Positions 1-8,387 are shown, counted from the stretch's first letter. The stretch: DNA of 34,999 nt from Methylococcales bacterium (GCA_026398935.1 JAPLRW010000146.1:1-34999), one strand, 5' to 3'. Program-made: numbers and translations. The notes: generated by a model from the sequence alone, not told the origin.

Positions 1-263
1 CCATCATATCAGGGTCGTTTTTATTAGTCAACCTTTAATGTCTTATGACCGTTTCTTTCTGGTTACTGAGCTACACAATCTTTCTTGCTAATCACTCAGT
101 AAGCCGATCATCTTAACAGATTTTCCATGCTTGTCAAATGCTATTTTAACATGCACATGAAATAAGGAACATAAAAGCCTTTTAAAGGGCAGAGCCGCGC
201 ATTAAAACACTTTAAAAAACATGGTAAAAGGCACTATATTACTGGTTTTTTTCGAGATACCCA

Positions 264-1415
264 GTGAATTGCAATATAGTTGAGCATTTTTCCGGCTTGG
301 CTGACCCAAGGATTGAGCGCAAGAAGCTCCACCAATTGATGAACATCATTGTTTTATCAATTGGCATCACGTTAAGCGGAGCCGCAGGATGATAGGACAT
401 TGAAGATGTTAGTCACAACAAGGCGGATTGGTTGCGGTAATTTATACCCTTAAAGAACGGCATTCCGCCACATGACTGCATTTCTTACGTGCTGTCCCGG
501 CTAGAGCCAAAAGCATTCCAGCGCTGTTTTATGGACTGGACTGGGGCGGTGTCCGAAGCGTTGCCGAATGAGGTGATGCTGCGAATGGTAAGACTGCGCG
601 GCGCTCCCATGACCACAAGCGCAACAAAAAACCGTTGCACATGGTCAGCGCTTGGGGTTATGCCAATGGGTTGGTGCTCGGACAGGAGGCGAGTCCAACG
701 AAGTAACCGCCATCCCAAAGCTATTGGCGTTGTTTGAACTGCACGGCTGCATTGTGACCATTGACGCAATGGGCTGCCAGCGCGCCATTGCGGAACAAGT
801 CATAGACAAAGGCGGCGACTACAGCCTTGGTCTCAAAGAAAACCAGGGCGACCTGGCCTGCACAGGCTGACCGAAGTTTTTTTCACGACTGCACGACAAG
901 CTGATTTCAAGGGAGTTGCGCACAGTTACCTCGAGGCAATCGACATCGAACATGGCCGATTAGAGACCCGCCGCCATGGATCACCGAAACCTTATGCATG
1001 TTGCCGAAAACAGGACTGTGGAAAGGACTAAAAAGCATTAGCATGTTGGAGCGTGAATGCCATGTCGGCAACAAGGCCACCTAGCAACGGCATTTCACTT
1101 GCGCCCTATGGGTATTAATTCATTTGCCGCTGGCGCTAAGTTCTTTGCCCATGCCGTCCACAATCACTGGGGGATAGAAAACAAGCAGCACTGGCGATTG
1201 GACGTGGTTTTCCGTGAAGATGACAATCGAATACGCAAAGGGCATGCGACCATCATCCTGACGACCATCAGTCACATTTACCTAAACCTGCTCCAAAAAG
1301 AGCCACCCAAAATCAGTATCAAGAAAAAATGAACGGGCGGCCTGGAATAATACTTATTAGGGTCAAGTTATTGTTCCGGAATAATTTTAATGCGTTTGCC
1401 CCGCCCTTCCCTCAA
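264..1415 (+). pseudogene. Decayed ISAs1-family transposase (IS remnant)
   Basis: Translating the plus strand in several frames recovers the length of an ISAs1-family DDE transposase in order: an N-terminal HFSGLADPRIERKKLHQL segment, then EPKAFQRCFMDW, HMVSAWGYANGLVLGQ, the central CIVTIDAMGC block, EAIDIEHGRLETRR and the C-terminal HWGIEN and HWRLDVVFREDDNR blocks. The first part (264 to about 570) stays in one frame but has in-frame stops at 390-395 and just after WLR. At least five frameshifts follow, near 570, 683, 870, 975 and 1100. Past the stop at 1330-1332, the tail AAWNNTY then RVKLLF continues in two other frames to about 1415. The IDGKT motif reads A-N-G-K-T, so an expected catalytic Asp is also lost. 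The plus-strand end near 1385-1402 resembles an ISAs1 terminus from memory, but no matching left inverted repeat was found. Nothing else was recognised in 1-263. Confidence 0.85.
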
Positions 1416-1555
1416 CTGATAATAACCATACGCCACGCCGTCACAAATGCGGGAAATATAAGCACCTGAACACTCCTAATGCCAAGGCATTCAGCACATT
1501 AACATCCGCAATCGTGACCGTATTGAATATAACTAATAAGGATACATAACAAAAC

Positions 1556-3412
1556 TTACTTATTAATAGTCACGTCAGCACTTGTTTCCAAGCTTTTCAT
1601 GACCGCAGCAAAAACAGACTGTCCAAATGCTTTGGCAATATTTTTACTCGCCAACAGCTGTTTTTTCTTATCATCATCCGTCATCACACCCGGCTTAACG
1701 CTTGATACACTCATAACTACCTGCTCACCATTATCAAGCTCCATTTTTGCAATAGCTGGCTTACCATCCAATGGCTTTGGCGCTTTAAAAACAGCCTGAC
1801 TTATTTGTGCAGGCAGTTTATTGGTATCACGCGTAATATCAGACAATTTTTGTATCTGTAATTGCTGCTCAGCGGCGACCGTAGCGATACTCTCGCCTGC
1901 TTGCAAGCGTTGCTGAATTTTTTCGGCTACTTGTACCGATTGCTGCTTGGCTTTATCGGCCAAAAGCGCGGCCACTACCTTTGGCTCAACATCTTTTAAT
2001 GCTTGCGTTGCAGCAGGCTTATGCTCCAGTAACCGCAAAACAACCAAGCGATTTAAACCCATCTCCACTGGCTCACTATTGTTTCCATTTAACACTTCTT
2101 CAGAAAATGCTGCTGTACGCACTTTCGCTTCAGAAAAAATATCACTTACGGAATCTTTAGACAATAATGCCGTTTTCTGCGTTTTCAATTTTAACCCTTC
2201 GGCAACGGCTGATAATGAACCACTATTTTCATAGCTCAGTTGTGCCATTTTTTCACCCAATTCATAAAACTGGCTTTCAGATTGTGCTTTTTGATACGCT
2301 TTAGTGACATCATCCTTAACTGCGGTAAAAGGTTTAACTTCACCGGGAACCAACTCAGTCACCTTAATGAGGTGATAACCAAAAGTTGATTTCACCGGCG
2401 CTGAAACTGCACCTAATGCTAAAGAGCTGGCGGCAGCCTCAAAGTCTTTATCCATCACGCCTGGCGTAAATAAGCCCAAATCACCACCTTTCTCAGCCGT
2501 TAATTTATCATCCGATAATTCTTTTGCTAAAACAGCAAAATCTTTAGATTTAAGCTCAGCTTCTGCCTTTACGGCTTTCTGTAACGCCTGTTCTGCTGTG
2601 GTATCTTTAGTCGTCGTAAACAATATATGGCTTATTTTTCGACGTTCCTTAGTCGTATATTGATCTTTTTGTTCCTGATAAAATGCCTGCAACTGCGCAT
2701 CGGTTGCAACGACAGCTTTGGCCAACTCATCCGCCGACAGCTCGACATATTCCACCGCGACTTGCTCAGGCGTTTGATATGACGTCTGATGTTGCTGGTA
2801 ATAAGCTTGCACCTCATCCGCAGTCGGCTGAGTGCTTAGCTTAGAAACAGGGATAGTGACATACTCAACATTACGCTGCTGATTTTGAATTTTAAACACA
2901 TTATCAACATCAGCCTGTGTTGCAAAGCTACTTTCCATAATGGCACGCTGAAATTGCTCCATTTTCAGCGACTGCTTGATACGTTGTGTAAAAGAAGCTG
3001 GCGACATACCCTGCGCACTTAGCACAGCTTTATACTGCTTCTCGTCAAATCTGCCGTCCGTCTGAAAATAAGGCAGCGCCCTAACAAAATTACGCGCTGT
3101 TTCGTCCGTCACTTCCAAACCATCATCTTCAACATGCTGCAACAACACCTCATCACCAATAAGTTTCTTTAAGGCTTGCGCTTTAATTGATTCTTCCGGC
3201 ACATTCATGCCCGCAAGGTTTTGACTGAGCTGAGCGGCGGCTTGTGCCACTTCTTTTTGAAAAAAGTCTTTATGACCAACGGACGCCAACGGACGCTCCC
3301 CGCTGCTACCTGTGTAATTTTGAACACCCCACAATGCAAAAGGCACGCAGATTAACAAAAGAATCACCCATGCAAAAAAACCTTGCGCCTTTTCTCTAAT
3401 TTCTATCAGCAT
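1556..3412 (-). CDS. ppiD: Periplasmic folding chaperone / peptidyl-prolyl isomerase PpiD
   Basis: This 618-residue inner-membrane-anchored chaperone helps newly secreted proteins fold in the periplasm near the Sec translocon. Residues 12-30 form one hydrophobic N-terminal anchor (FFAWVILLLICVPFALWG) after a short cytoplasmic stretch with no signal-peptidase site. A SurA_N-type region follows. A parvulin domain lies at about residues 262-357, recognisable by RKISHILF, the GGDLGLF block and FGYHLIKV. A long helical C-terminal part follows. The length is typical of PpiD (about 620). The ATG at 3412 is preceded by AGGGG. Its place downstream of lon and hupB is the classic enteric order, but here two tRNA genes and a terminator intervene and it has its own promoter-like sequence. 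E. coli PpiD is known to have little or no isomerase activity, so the enzymatic label is by family. Confidence 0.93.
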   Translation of the reverse strand: MLIEIREKAQGFFAWVILLLICVPFALWGVQNYTGSSGERPLASVGHKDFFQKEVAQAAAQLSQNLAGMNVPEESIKAQALKKLIGDEVLLQHVEDDGLEVTDETARNFVRALPYFQTDGRFDEKQYKAVLSAQGMSPASFTQRIKQSLKMEQFQRAIMESSFATQADVDNVFKIQNQQRNVEYVTIPVSKLSTQPTADEVQAYYQQHQTSYQTPEQVAVEYVELSADELAKAVVATDAQLQAFYQEQKDQYTTKERRKISHILFTTTKDTTAEQALQKAVKAEAELKSKDFAVLAKELSDDKLTAEKGGDLGLFTPGVMDKDFEAAASSLALGAVSAPVKSTFGYHLIKVTELVPGEVKPFTAVKDDVTKAYQKAQSESQFYELGEKMAQLSYENSGSLSAVAEGLKLKTQKTALLSKDSVSDIFSEAKVRTAAFSEEVLNGNNSEPVEMGLNRLVVLRLLEHKPAATQALKDVEPKVVAALLADKAKQQSVQVAEKIQQRLQAGESIATVAAEQQLQIQKLSDITRDTNKLPAQISQAVFKAPKPLDGKPAIAKMELDNGEQVVMSVSSVKPGVMTDDDKKKQLLASKNIAKAFGQSVFAAVMKSLETSADVTINK

Positions 3413-3497
3413 AACCCCTGCCTTTAAACAGCTAAATCAATAAGTGGGAACTTTTATATATTTATCAAGGTAGCACTGACAATGACCAGTACTGCTG

Positions 3498-3525
3498 ATT
3501 ATATAAACTTTCTATCCATTTTAAA
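3498..3525 (-). promoter_or_regulatory. Putative sigma-70 promoter of ppiD
   Basis: On the minus strand, TTTAAA (3525-3520; 4 of 6 to consensus) and a perfect TATAAT (3503-3498) are separated by 16 bases. The site lies just past the terminator that ends the hupB-tRNA unit and about 85 bases before the ppiD ATG. This fits independent transcription of ppiD. It was identified by eye only. Confidence 0.5.
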
Positions 3526-3530
3526 CACGC

Positions 3531-3560
3531 AAAAAAAAACCCCGAACCATAAGGTCGGGG
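3531..3560 (-). terminator. Rho-independent terminator after tRNA-Asp
   Basis: On the minus strand a hairpin CCCCGACC-TTAT-GGTTCGGGG (one bulged T) is followed directly by nine T residues (3539-3531). It starts 9 bases past the 3' end of tRNA-Asp and is the strongest terminator seen in the window. It probably ends transcription of hupB, tRNA-Val and tRNA-Asp. The upstream side is A/T-rich as well, so some activity in the other direction is possible. Confidence 0.88.
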
Positions 3561-3569
3561 TTTTATATA

Positions 3570-3646
3570 TGGCGGAGCGGACGGGACTCGAACCCGCGAC
3601 CCCCGGCGTGACAGGCCGGTATTCTAACCAACTGAACTACCACTCC
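3570..3646 (-). tRNA. tRNA-Asp (anticodon GTC)
   Basis: The 77-base minus-strand sequence folds as a cloverleaf. The acceptor GGAGTGG pairs with CCGCTCC (one G-T), and the discriminator G is followed by an encoded CCA. The anticodon stem CCGGC/GCCGG encloses the loop CTGTCAC with anticodon GTC. The T arm contains GTTCGAGTC. It lies 6 bases after tRNA-Val, so the two are probably processed from one transcript. Confidence 0.96.
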
Positions 3647-3652
3647 AAAGTC

Positions 3653-3728
3653 TGGTGGGTGCTGAGGGGTTCGAACCCCCGACCCTCGCCTTGTAAGGGC
3701 GATGCTCTCCCGGCTGAGCTAAGCACCC
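3653..3728 (-). tRNA. tRNA-Val (anticodon TAC)
   Basis: The 76-base minus-strand cloverleaf has acceptor GGGTGCT, a D arm with AGCTCAGC, anticodon stem TCGCC/GGCGA around CTTACAA (anticodon TAC, Val), a T arm with GGTTCGAACCC, and an encoded CCA. It begins only 13 bases after the hupB stop codon, with no terminator between, which suggests co-transcription with hupB. Confidence 0.96.
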
Positions 3729-3741
3729 GACTAAAGAAATA

Positions 3742-4014
3742 CTAGTTTACACCATCTTTTAAAGTTTTACCAGCTTTAAATGAAGGAATTTTTGCAGCTT
3801 TAATCGTAATCTCTGCGCCTGTCTGCGGATTGCGTCCTTTTCGTTCAGCTCTTTCCTTTACAGCAAAGGTGCCGAAGCCTACCAAAGCCACTGACCCACC
3901 TTTACCCAGCTCGTCTGAAACTGCTTTAATAAAGCTATCTAAAGCTCTACCTGTGTCAGCTTTAGTTAATTTAGACGCATCCGCCATCGCATCAATAAGT
4001 TCCGATTTATTCAT
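3742..4014 (-). CDS. hupB: DNA-binding protein HU, beta type
   Basis: HU is a small nucleoid protein that binds and bends DNA as a dimer. The 90-residue product starts [11 protein letters not shown] and contains the HU signature [21 protein letters not shown] and the C-terminal [11 protein letters not shown]. The start is taken as the second of two adjacent ATG codons (4014). It matches the family N-terminus and sits a normal distance from the AGGGGG-like ribosome binding site. The ATG at 4017 is the alternative. The gene lies between lon and ppiD, as hupB does in many gammaproteobacteria. A near-consensus sigma-70 promoter lies about 100 bases upstream. Downstream, two tRNA genes follow before the first terminator. 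Confidence 0.95.
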   Translation of the reverse strand: MNKSELIDAMADASKLTKADTGRALDSFIKAVSDELGKGGSVALVGFGTFAVKERAERKGRNPQTGAEITIKAAKIPSFKAGKTLKDGVN

Positions 4015-4111
4015 CATTCCCCCTTAGGAAGTCATTTTTATTAAAGTACAAGACCAGCAAAACCCATTAGCTTCTTATGCGCAAACACTTACACAACAAG
4101 AAAGAGGAGTA

Positions 4112-4140
4112 TTTATACAATTGCCCTCAATCAGTGTCAA
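4112..4140 (-). promoter_or_regulatory. Strong sigma-70 promoter of hupB
   Basis: On the minus strand a perfect TTGACA (4140-4135) and TATAAA (4117-4112, 5 of 6) are separated by exactly 17 bases. Transcription should start near 4105, giving a leader of about 90 bases before hupB. The near-consensus match fits the abundance of HU and of the tRNAs that may share the transcript. Confidence 0.75.
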
Positions 4141-4206
4141 GCTTTAAACATCGTGCGCTGCTTGAATGTTAAGATTATCCAAGACCTTTTCCACCCTACT
4201 ACAAAA

Positions 4207-6630
4207 CTAATGCGCCGTGATAATTTGTTTTTTTACCTTTGCTTTAGTCACTGTTTTTTCTATATCAACAATTTTTTCTAAAGGCGTCGGCATGTATTGT
4301 AAGGCGACTTCCAACACCTCATCAATCCAACTTACCGTTCTAATATCCAAGTTTTGTTTAATATTATCAGGTATTTCAACCAAATCCTTTGCATTCTCAG
4401 TCGGTATTAAAACTGTCGTGATCCCGCCTCTATGTGCGGCTAACAGCTTTTCTTTCAACCCCCCAATAGGAAGCACTTCACCACGTAAGGTAATCTCACC
4501 CGTCATAGCCACACAAGCTCTAACCGGTATCTTAGTCAGTGCGGAAATAATGGCTGTACACATACCAATACCCGCACTCGGGCCATCCTTAGGTGTCGCC
4601 CCTTCAGGAACATGAATGTGAATATCATTTTGCTGAAATTGCTCTTTAGGTATACCCAATATCTCAGCTCGACTTCTGACCACAGTCACTGCGGCCTCAA
4701 TCGATTCTTTCATAACATCACCCAGTTTACCGGTCGCCGATTGCTTACCTTTACCTGGCATAACCGCCGTCTCAATGGTCAGTAATTCACCACCCACCTC
4801 CGTCCAAGCCAAGCCGGTTACCTGACCAATACGATCTTGCTCCTCAGCCAAGCCATAACTAAACCGTTTAACACCCAGATAGGTATCTAAATTCTCAGAC
4901 ACAACGACAGTCTTGGCCTGCTCAGATTGCAACAGTAAATCTTTAACCACTTTCCGGCAAATCTTAGATATTTCCCTCTCTAGGCTTCTTACGCCCGCTT
5001 CACGGGTGTAATACCGAACAATATCCTTAATGGCCACTTCTGTAATTTCAATTTCTTTCTCTTTTAAACCATTATTCACGATCTGCTTAGGCACCAAATA
5101 ACGCAAAGCAATATTGATCTTTTCATCTTCGGTATACCCTGCCAGACGAATAACCTCCATTCTATCTAACAATGCAGAAGGAATATTCAAGGTGTTCGCC
5201 GTGGCAACAAACATAACATCCGATAAATCAAAATCAACCTCTAAATAGTGATCCGAAAAAGTATGGTTTTGCTCAGGATCCAATACTTCCAATAAGGCTG
5301 AAGCCGGATCACCCCTAAAGTCGGCAGCCATCTTATCAATTTCGTCCAATAAAAACATAGGATTGCGTGTTTTTACTTTGGCTAGATTTTGTAAAATCTT
5401 TCCAGGCATTGAACCAATATATGTTCGACGATGCCCACGTATTTCAGCCTCATCACGGACGCCGCCCAGCGCCATCCGCACATATTTACGATTCGTCGCG
5501 CGTGCGATAGATTCACCCAACGATGTCTTGCCTACACCCGGAGGCCCGACTAAACACAAAATAGGGCCTTTTAACTGTTTAACCCGCTGTTGCACAGCCA
5601 AATATTCCAGAATACGCTCCTTCACCTTTTCTAAACCGTAATGCTCCGCATCTAAAACTTCTTGCGCCAATTTTAAATCATGTCGAACTTTGGTTTTTTT
5701 CTTCCACGGCACATTGACCATCCAGTCAATATAATTACGAATTACACTGGCCTCTGCAGACATTGGCGACATCTGCTTTAATTTATTCAGCTCCGCATCG
5801 GCTTTGGTTTTAGCTTCTTTAGACATCCCCGCCAATGCAATTTTATTTTCAAGCTCCTCAATCTCATTGGGTACCTCATCCATTTCGCCCAATTCCTTTT
5901 GAATCGCCTTCATTTGCTCGTTTAAATAATATTCGCGCTGATTTTTTTCCATTTGCTGCTTAACCCGTCCACGGATTTTCTTTTCCATTTCCAGCAAATC
6001 AACCTCACCTTCCATTAACGTCATCAACGCTTCCAATCGCGCGGCAATATTGGTCATTTCCAGCAATTTCTGCTTATCTTCCACCTTCAGCGTCATATGC
6101 GCCGCCATGGTGTCAGCTAAACGTCCAGGCTCATCAATGCCGGACAACGTATTTAATACTTCTGGCGGAATTTTATTATTTAATTTCACGTACTGATCAA
6201 AACAACTGATCACCGTACGCTGCAGAACTTCTTGCTCCTGCTCGGAAATGTTAAGTTCGTCCGTTATTTCACTGACGCGTGCCGCAAAATAACCGTCATT
6301 TTCAAAATAGTCATCCACTTTACAGCGCTGATTACCCTCAACCAATACTTTTACCGTTCCATCAGGCAGTTTCAATAATTGAATAATCGTTGCTAACGTA
6401 CCAGCTCTGTAGAGATCTTCAAATTCCGGCTCATCAATTTCAGCGTGCCTTTGCGCCACCAGTAATACTTGCTTATCCTCGAGCATTGCTGCATCCAATG
6501 CAATAATGGACTTTTCCCTACCAACAAACAGTGGTATGACCATATGCGGATAGACAACGACATCGCGCAAGGGTAATACTGGAATAATAAGATCAGTTGT
6601 GGGTATTTCTATCTTGGGGCGCTTTGCCAT
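4207..6630 (-). CDS. lon: ATP-dependent protease La (Lon)
   Basis: Lon is a cytoplasmic hexameric AAA+ serine protease that degrades misfolded and selected regulatory proteins. The 807-residue product has the N-terminal substrate-binding domain (PVLPLRDVVVYPHMVIPLF), a coiled helical region with EKNQREYYLNEQMKAIQKEL, a Walker A at about 362-369 (GPPGVGKT), a Walker B (MFLLDEIDK) and the C-terminal S16 protease domain. The catalytic Ser is about residue 685 (DGPSAG) and the catalytic Lys about 728 (GGLKEK). The ATG at 6630 is chosen because the protein then begins MAKRPKIEIP and GAAGG lies 8 bases upstream. A TTG two codons earlier is also open. A heat-shock-like promoter precedes it. Confidence 0.97.
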   Translation of the reverse strand: MAKRPKIEIPTTDLIIPVLPLRDVVVYPHMVIPLFVGREKSIIALDAAMLEDKQVLLVAQRHAEIDEPEFEDLYRAGTLATIIQLLKLPDGTVKVLVEGNQRCKVDDYFENDGYFAARVSEITDELNISEQEQEVLQRTVISCFDQYVKLNNKIPPEVLNTLSGIDEPGRLADTMAAHMTLKVEDKQKLLEMTNIAARLEALMTLMEGEVDLLEMEKKIRGRVKQQMEKNQREYYLNEQMKAIQKELGEMDEVPNEIEELENKIALAGMSKEAKTKADAELNKLKQMSPMSAEASVIRNYIDWMVNVPWKKKTKVRHDLKLAQEVLDAEHYGLEKVKERILEYLAVQQRVKQLKGPILCLVGPPGVGKTSLGESIARATNRKYVRMALGGVRDEAEIRGHRRTYIGSMPGKILQNLAKVKTRNPMFLLDEIDKMAADFRGDPASALLEVLDPEQNHTFSDHYLEVDFDLSDVMFVATANTLNIPSALLDRMEVIRLAGYTEDEKINIALRYLVPKQIVNNGLKEKEIEITEVAIKDIVRYYTREAGVRSLEREISKICRKVVKDLLLQSEQAKTVVVSENLDTYLGVKRFSYGLAEEQDRIGQVTGLAWTEVGGELLTIETAVMPGKGKQSATGKLGDVMKESIEAAVTVVRSRAEILGIPKEQFQQNDIHIHVPEGATPKDGPSAGIGMCTAIISALTKIPVRACVAMTGEITLRGEVLPIGGLKEKLLAAHRGGITTVLIPTENAKDLVEIPDNIKQNLDIRTVSWIDEVLEVALQYMPTPLEKIVDIEKTVTKAKVKKQIITAH

Positions 6631-6668
6631 AATCAAAACCTTCAGCAGCTATTAAACGAATTATTTAT

Positions 6669-6697
6669 ATATGGGGATGTTTAATAAAAACACAACA
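6669..6697 (-). promoter_or_regulatory. Possible heat-shock (sigma-32) promoter of lon
   Basis: On the minus strand CCCCATAT (6676-6669) matches the sigma-32 -10 consensus CCCCATNT. About 14 bases upstream is GTTGTG (6696-6691), which keeps only the TTG core of the -35 CTTGAAA. lon is a known heat-shock gene in E. coli, so the location makes sense. The weak -35 keeps the confidence moderate. Confidence 0.45.
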
Positions 6698-6767
6698 CCA
6701 CTGGATCAACACTCAACAAACGCAGTAGACTATCGCATTAAAAACGCCTCTTCTACCACTATACGTT

Positions 6768-7532
6768 ATGCTTGATATAATACAACTTCCCGTATTAGAA
6801 AATAATTATATTTACATTATCCACGAACCGGAGAGCGGCGATACTGCCGTCATTGACCCTGCTGTTGCTTCACCGGTCTTAGAGATCCTGCAACAAAAAA
6901 AATGGTCACTGACCTATCTATTAAATACACATCATCACTGGGATCATGTCGGTGCCAATACCGAGCTTAAACAAACAACTGGCTGTCGAGTTGCCGCATC
7001 AATAGTCGACCAATCGCGTATTCCTGCCGTTGATAAATTACTCCAGGATGGCGAGCAATTATTATTGGGGGGATTATCAATTGAGATTATCGCTACACCG
7101 GGACATACATTAGGACACATTGTTTATTACATTTCCGCCGCTCAAGCGTTATTTTGTGGCGACACTTTATTTGCCATGGGTTGTGGACGCTTATTTGAGG
7201 GTTCTGCTGAACAGTTATGGCACTCTTTGCAAAAATTAAAAGCACTGCCTAAAAATACGCGCGTGTATTGTGCGCATGAATATACCCAAAATAATGGCCA
7301 ATTCGCCCTAAGCGTGGAACCTGACAATGTGTATTTGCAGCACCGGATGGAACGGATAAATCAACTGCGACGTAATCATTTAACGACGATACCGTCCAGC
7401 ATAGAGGAGGAGTTAGCCAGCAATCCTTTTTTAAGGGAAGATAGTCCTAATCTGCAGCAACACATCAATATGCAAGGGGAATCAGCACTAGCGATATTTA
7501 CGGAATTACGACGATTAAAAGATATTTTTTAA
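6768..7532 (+). CDS. gloB: Hydroxyacylglutathione hydrolase (glyoxalase II)
   Basis: This cytoplasmic metallo-beta-lactamase-fold enzyme hydrolyses S-D-lactoylglutathione to lactate and glutathione, the last step of glyoxalase detoxification of methylglyoxal. The 254-residue length is usual. The metal-binding motif THHHWDH is at residues 54-60, followed by TPGHTLGH and FCGDTLF. The C-terminal HAGH-type substrate domain shows YCAHEYT (for further metal binding) and the ending RRLKDIF. It is divergent from lon, with about 137 bases between the two starts, and convergent with the next gene. No clear Shine-Dalgarno sequence precedes the ATG. The next in-frame start would cut into the first strand, so the first ATG is kept. 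Confidence 0.95.
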   Translation: MLDIIQLPVLENNYIYIIHEPESGDTAVIDPAVASPVLEILQQKKWSLTYLLNTHHHWDHVGANTELKQTTGCRVAASIVDQSRIPAVDKLLQDGEQLLLGGLSIEIIATPGHTLGHIVYYISAAQALFCGDTLFAMGCGRLFEGSAEQLWHSLQKLKALPKNTRVYCAHEYTQNNGQFALSVEPDNVYLQHRMERINQLRRNHLTTIPSSIEEELASNPFLREDSPNLQQHINMQGESALAIFTELRRLKDIF

Positions 7533-7634
7533 TGCGTATGCTGGAACCCCTGAAACCATTGGGAATATTAAGCACATTTATTGTAAATCAATCAGACAAA
7601 TAAGCGGAAAAACACAGCCTAGTTATACATGCAG

Positions 7635-8021
7635 CTAAGACTGTAAACTGTCTAAATAATGCTCAAAATTGACATCATCTTCAAGCACCGCTTGCGTTGT
7701 CCAGTTAGGAACAAAATAGCCAATTCCTTTTTTCTGCCATTTATCTTTATGCATTCTGTAACTTAATTCTAGCAACTTATCAAATAATAGGCTCTGAACA
7801 TCAACGTACACAGGGTAATGTAAGTAATCATTAGTGTTCATTACATCATCCTCCCCCCAAAAATTATTTCCAACATATTGATACAGCAGTTGGATATTTT
7901 TAACCAGCCCCTCGCTGGTATCCGTATTCATTAGCTGCTCGGCAAGATCCAAAACACAATTATGCTGGATGTCAACAATGTCCATAGCCAATGCGTAAAA
8001 ACCACCACCTCTATATTGCAT
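7635..8021 (-). CDS. Hemerythrin-fold protein with most iron ligands lost
   Basis: No exact family was recognised, but the spacing follows bacteriohemerythrin: VDIQHNCVLDLAEQLM, then NNFWGEDDVM, then YPVY, then NWTTQAVLEDD and FEHYL. In the canonical protein five His and two carboxylates bind two irons. Here H20, E57 and D116 remain. The other four His positions are N53, V75, L79 and A111, so a normal di-iron, oxygen-binding site is unlikely. The start at 8021 gives 128 residues. It overlaps the upstream stop as TGATG and has GGAG 7 bases upstream. An ATG at 8042 (135 residues) is the alternative but lacks a Shine-Dalgarno sequence. The fold is inferred from the memorised motif pattern, and the function is unknown. 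Confidence 0.6.
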   Translation of the reverse strand: MQYRGGGFYALAMDIVDIQHNCVLDLAEQLMNTDTSEGLVKNIQLLYQYVGNNFWGEDDVMNTNDYLHYPVYVDVQSLLFDKLLELSYRMHKDKWQKKGIGYFVPNWTTQAVLEDDVNFEHYLDSLQS

Positions 8022-8266
8022 CAATTGACTCCACACTGACATTTACAAGCAGTCGCATTACTTAATTGATAACCAAACACGTTTTGCCTATCACTATTTA
8101 ATGCCTTACGTAGCACACACTGTCGATTAAGCACATCCAAGCCAATAATATTCGCCACAATAACGAAAGAGATACCCTCTGTGCGCAGAAGAAAATCTCT
8201 CACCCATTTAAGTAAACTAAGTAACACGTAAAACAGCATTTTTCCCTGGGGAGCTAAACTTGACAC
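8021..8266 (-). CDS. Small Cys-rich membrane-like protein coupled to the hemerythrin-like gene
   Basis: This 81-residue product is not recognised. The start is a GTG at 8266, with a perfect AGGAGG five bases upstream, rather than the ATG codons further upstream. Residues 10-27 (MLFYVLLSLLKWVRDFLL) and 32-46 are hydrophobic or amphipathic, suggesting one or two membrane-associated helices. Cys50 and a C-terminal cluster A-C-K-C-Q-C (Cys74, 76, 78) could bind metal or form disulfides. The stop TGA shares its A with the ATG of the next gene, the usual sign of translational coupling. The strong ribosome binding site and the coupling are the main evidence that it is real. It has no functional assignment. 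Confidence 0.6.
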   Translation of the reverse strand: MSSLAPQGKMLFYVLLSLLKWVRDFLLRTEGISFVIVANIIGLDVLNRQCVLRKALNSDRQNVFGYQLSNATACKCQCGVN

Positions 8267-8271
8267 ACTAT

Positions 8272-8277
8272 CCTCCT
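8272..8277 (-). promoter_or_regulatory. Consensus ribosome binding site for the 81-residue gene
   Basis: The minus strand reads AGGAGG, five bases before the GTG at 8266. The match is perfect to the anti-Shine-Dalgarno sequence. It decides the GTG start over the upstream ATG codons at 8302 and 8284. Confidence 0.7.
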
Positions 8278-8371
8278 GGGACATGAAACTCCGGCTAAGC
8301 ATTGTATTTAAGATATTGCTGAAGTGTAGTACGATTTTAAAAAATAGACAGGCTGAGCAGTAGAAGTATTA

Positions 8372-8387
8372 TTTGAAGCAATTCAAA
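8372..8387. repeat. Operator-like palindrome TTTGAA-N4-TTCAAA
   Basis: The sequence TTTGAAGCAATTCAAA is a perfect 6-base inverted repeat with a 4-base centre. It lies about 105 bases upstream of the GTG of the 81-residue gene, a plausible place for a regulator site. No T-run follows, so it is not a terminator. It was found by eye and A/T-rich palindromes are not rare. Confidence 0.35.

Noticed and set aside
10-27. Left inverted repeat of the ISAs1 remnant (CAGGGTCGTTTTTATTAG)
   Set aside because: It shares only the first few bases with the reverse complement of the right-end candidate near 1385-1402, so the left boundary cannot be supported.
1478-1491. Palindrome AATGCC-AA-GGCATT downstream of ppiD as a terminator
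   Set aside because: The arms are only six bases with a two-base loop, and no T-run follows on the minus strand.
3482-3745. Plus-strand frame of 87 codons containing AERTGLEPATPGV and LRGSNPRPSPCKGDALPAEL
   Set aside because: It is the antisense translation of the tRNA-Asp and tRNA-Val genes, a well-known spurious protein in databases.
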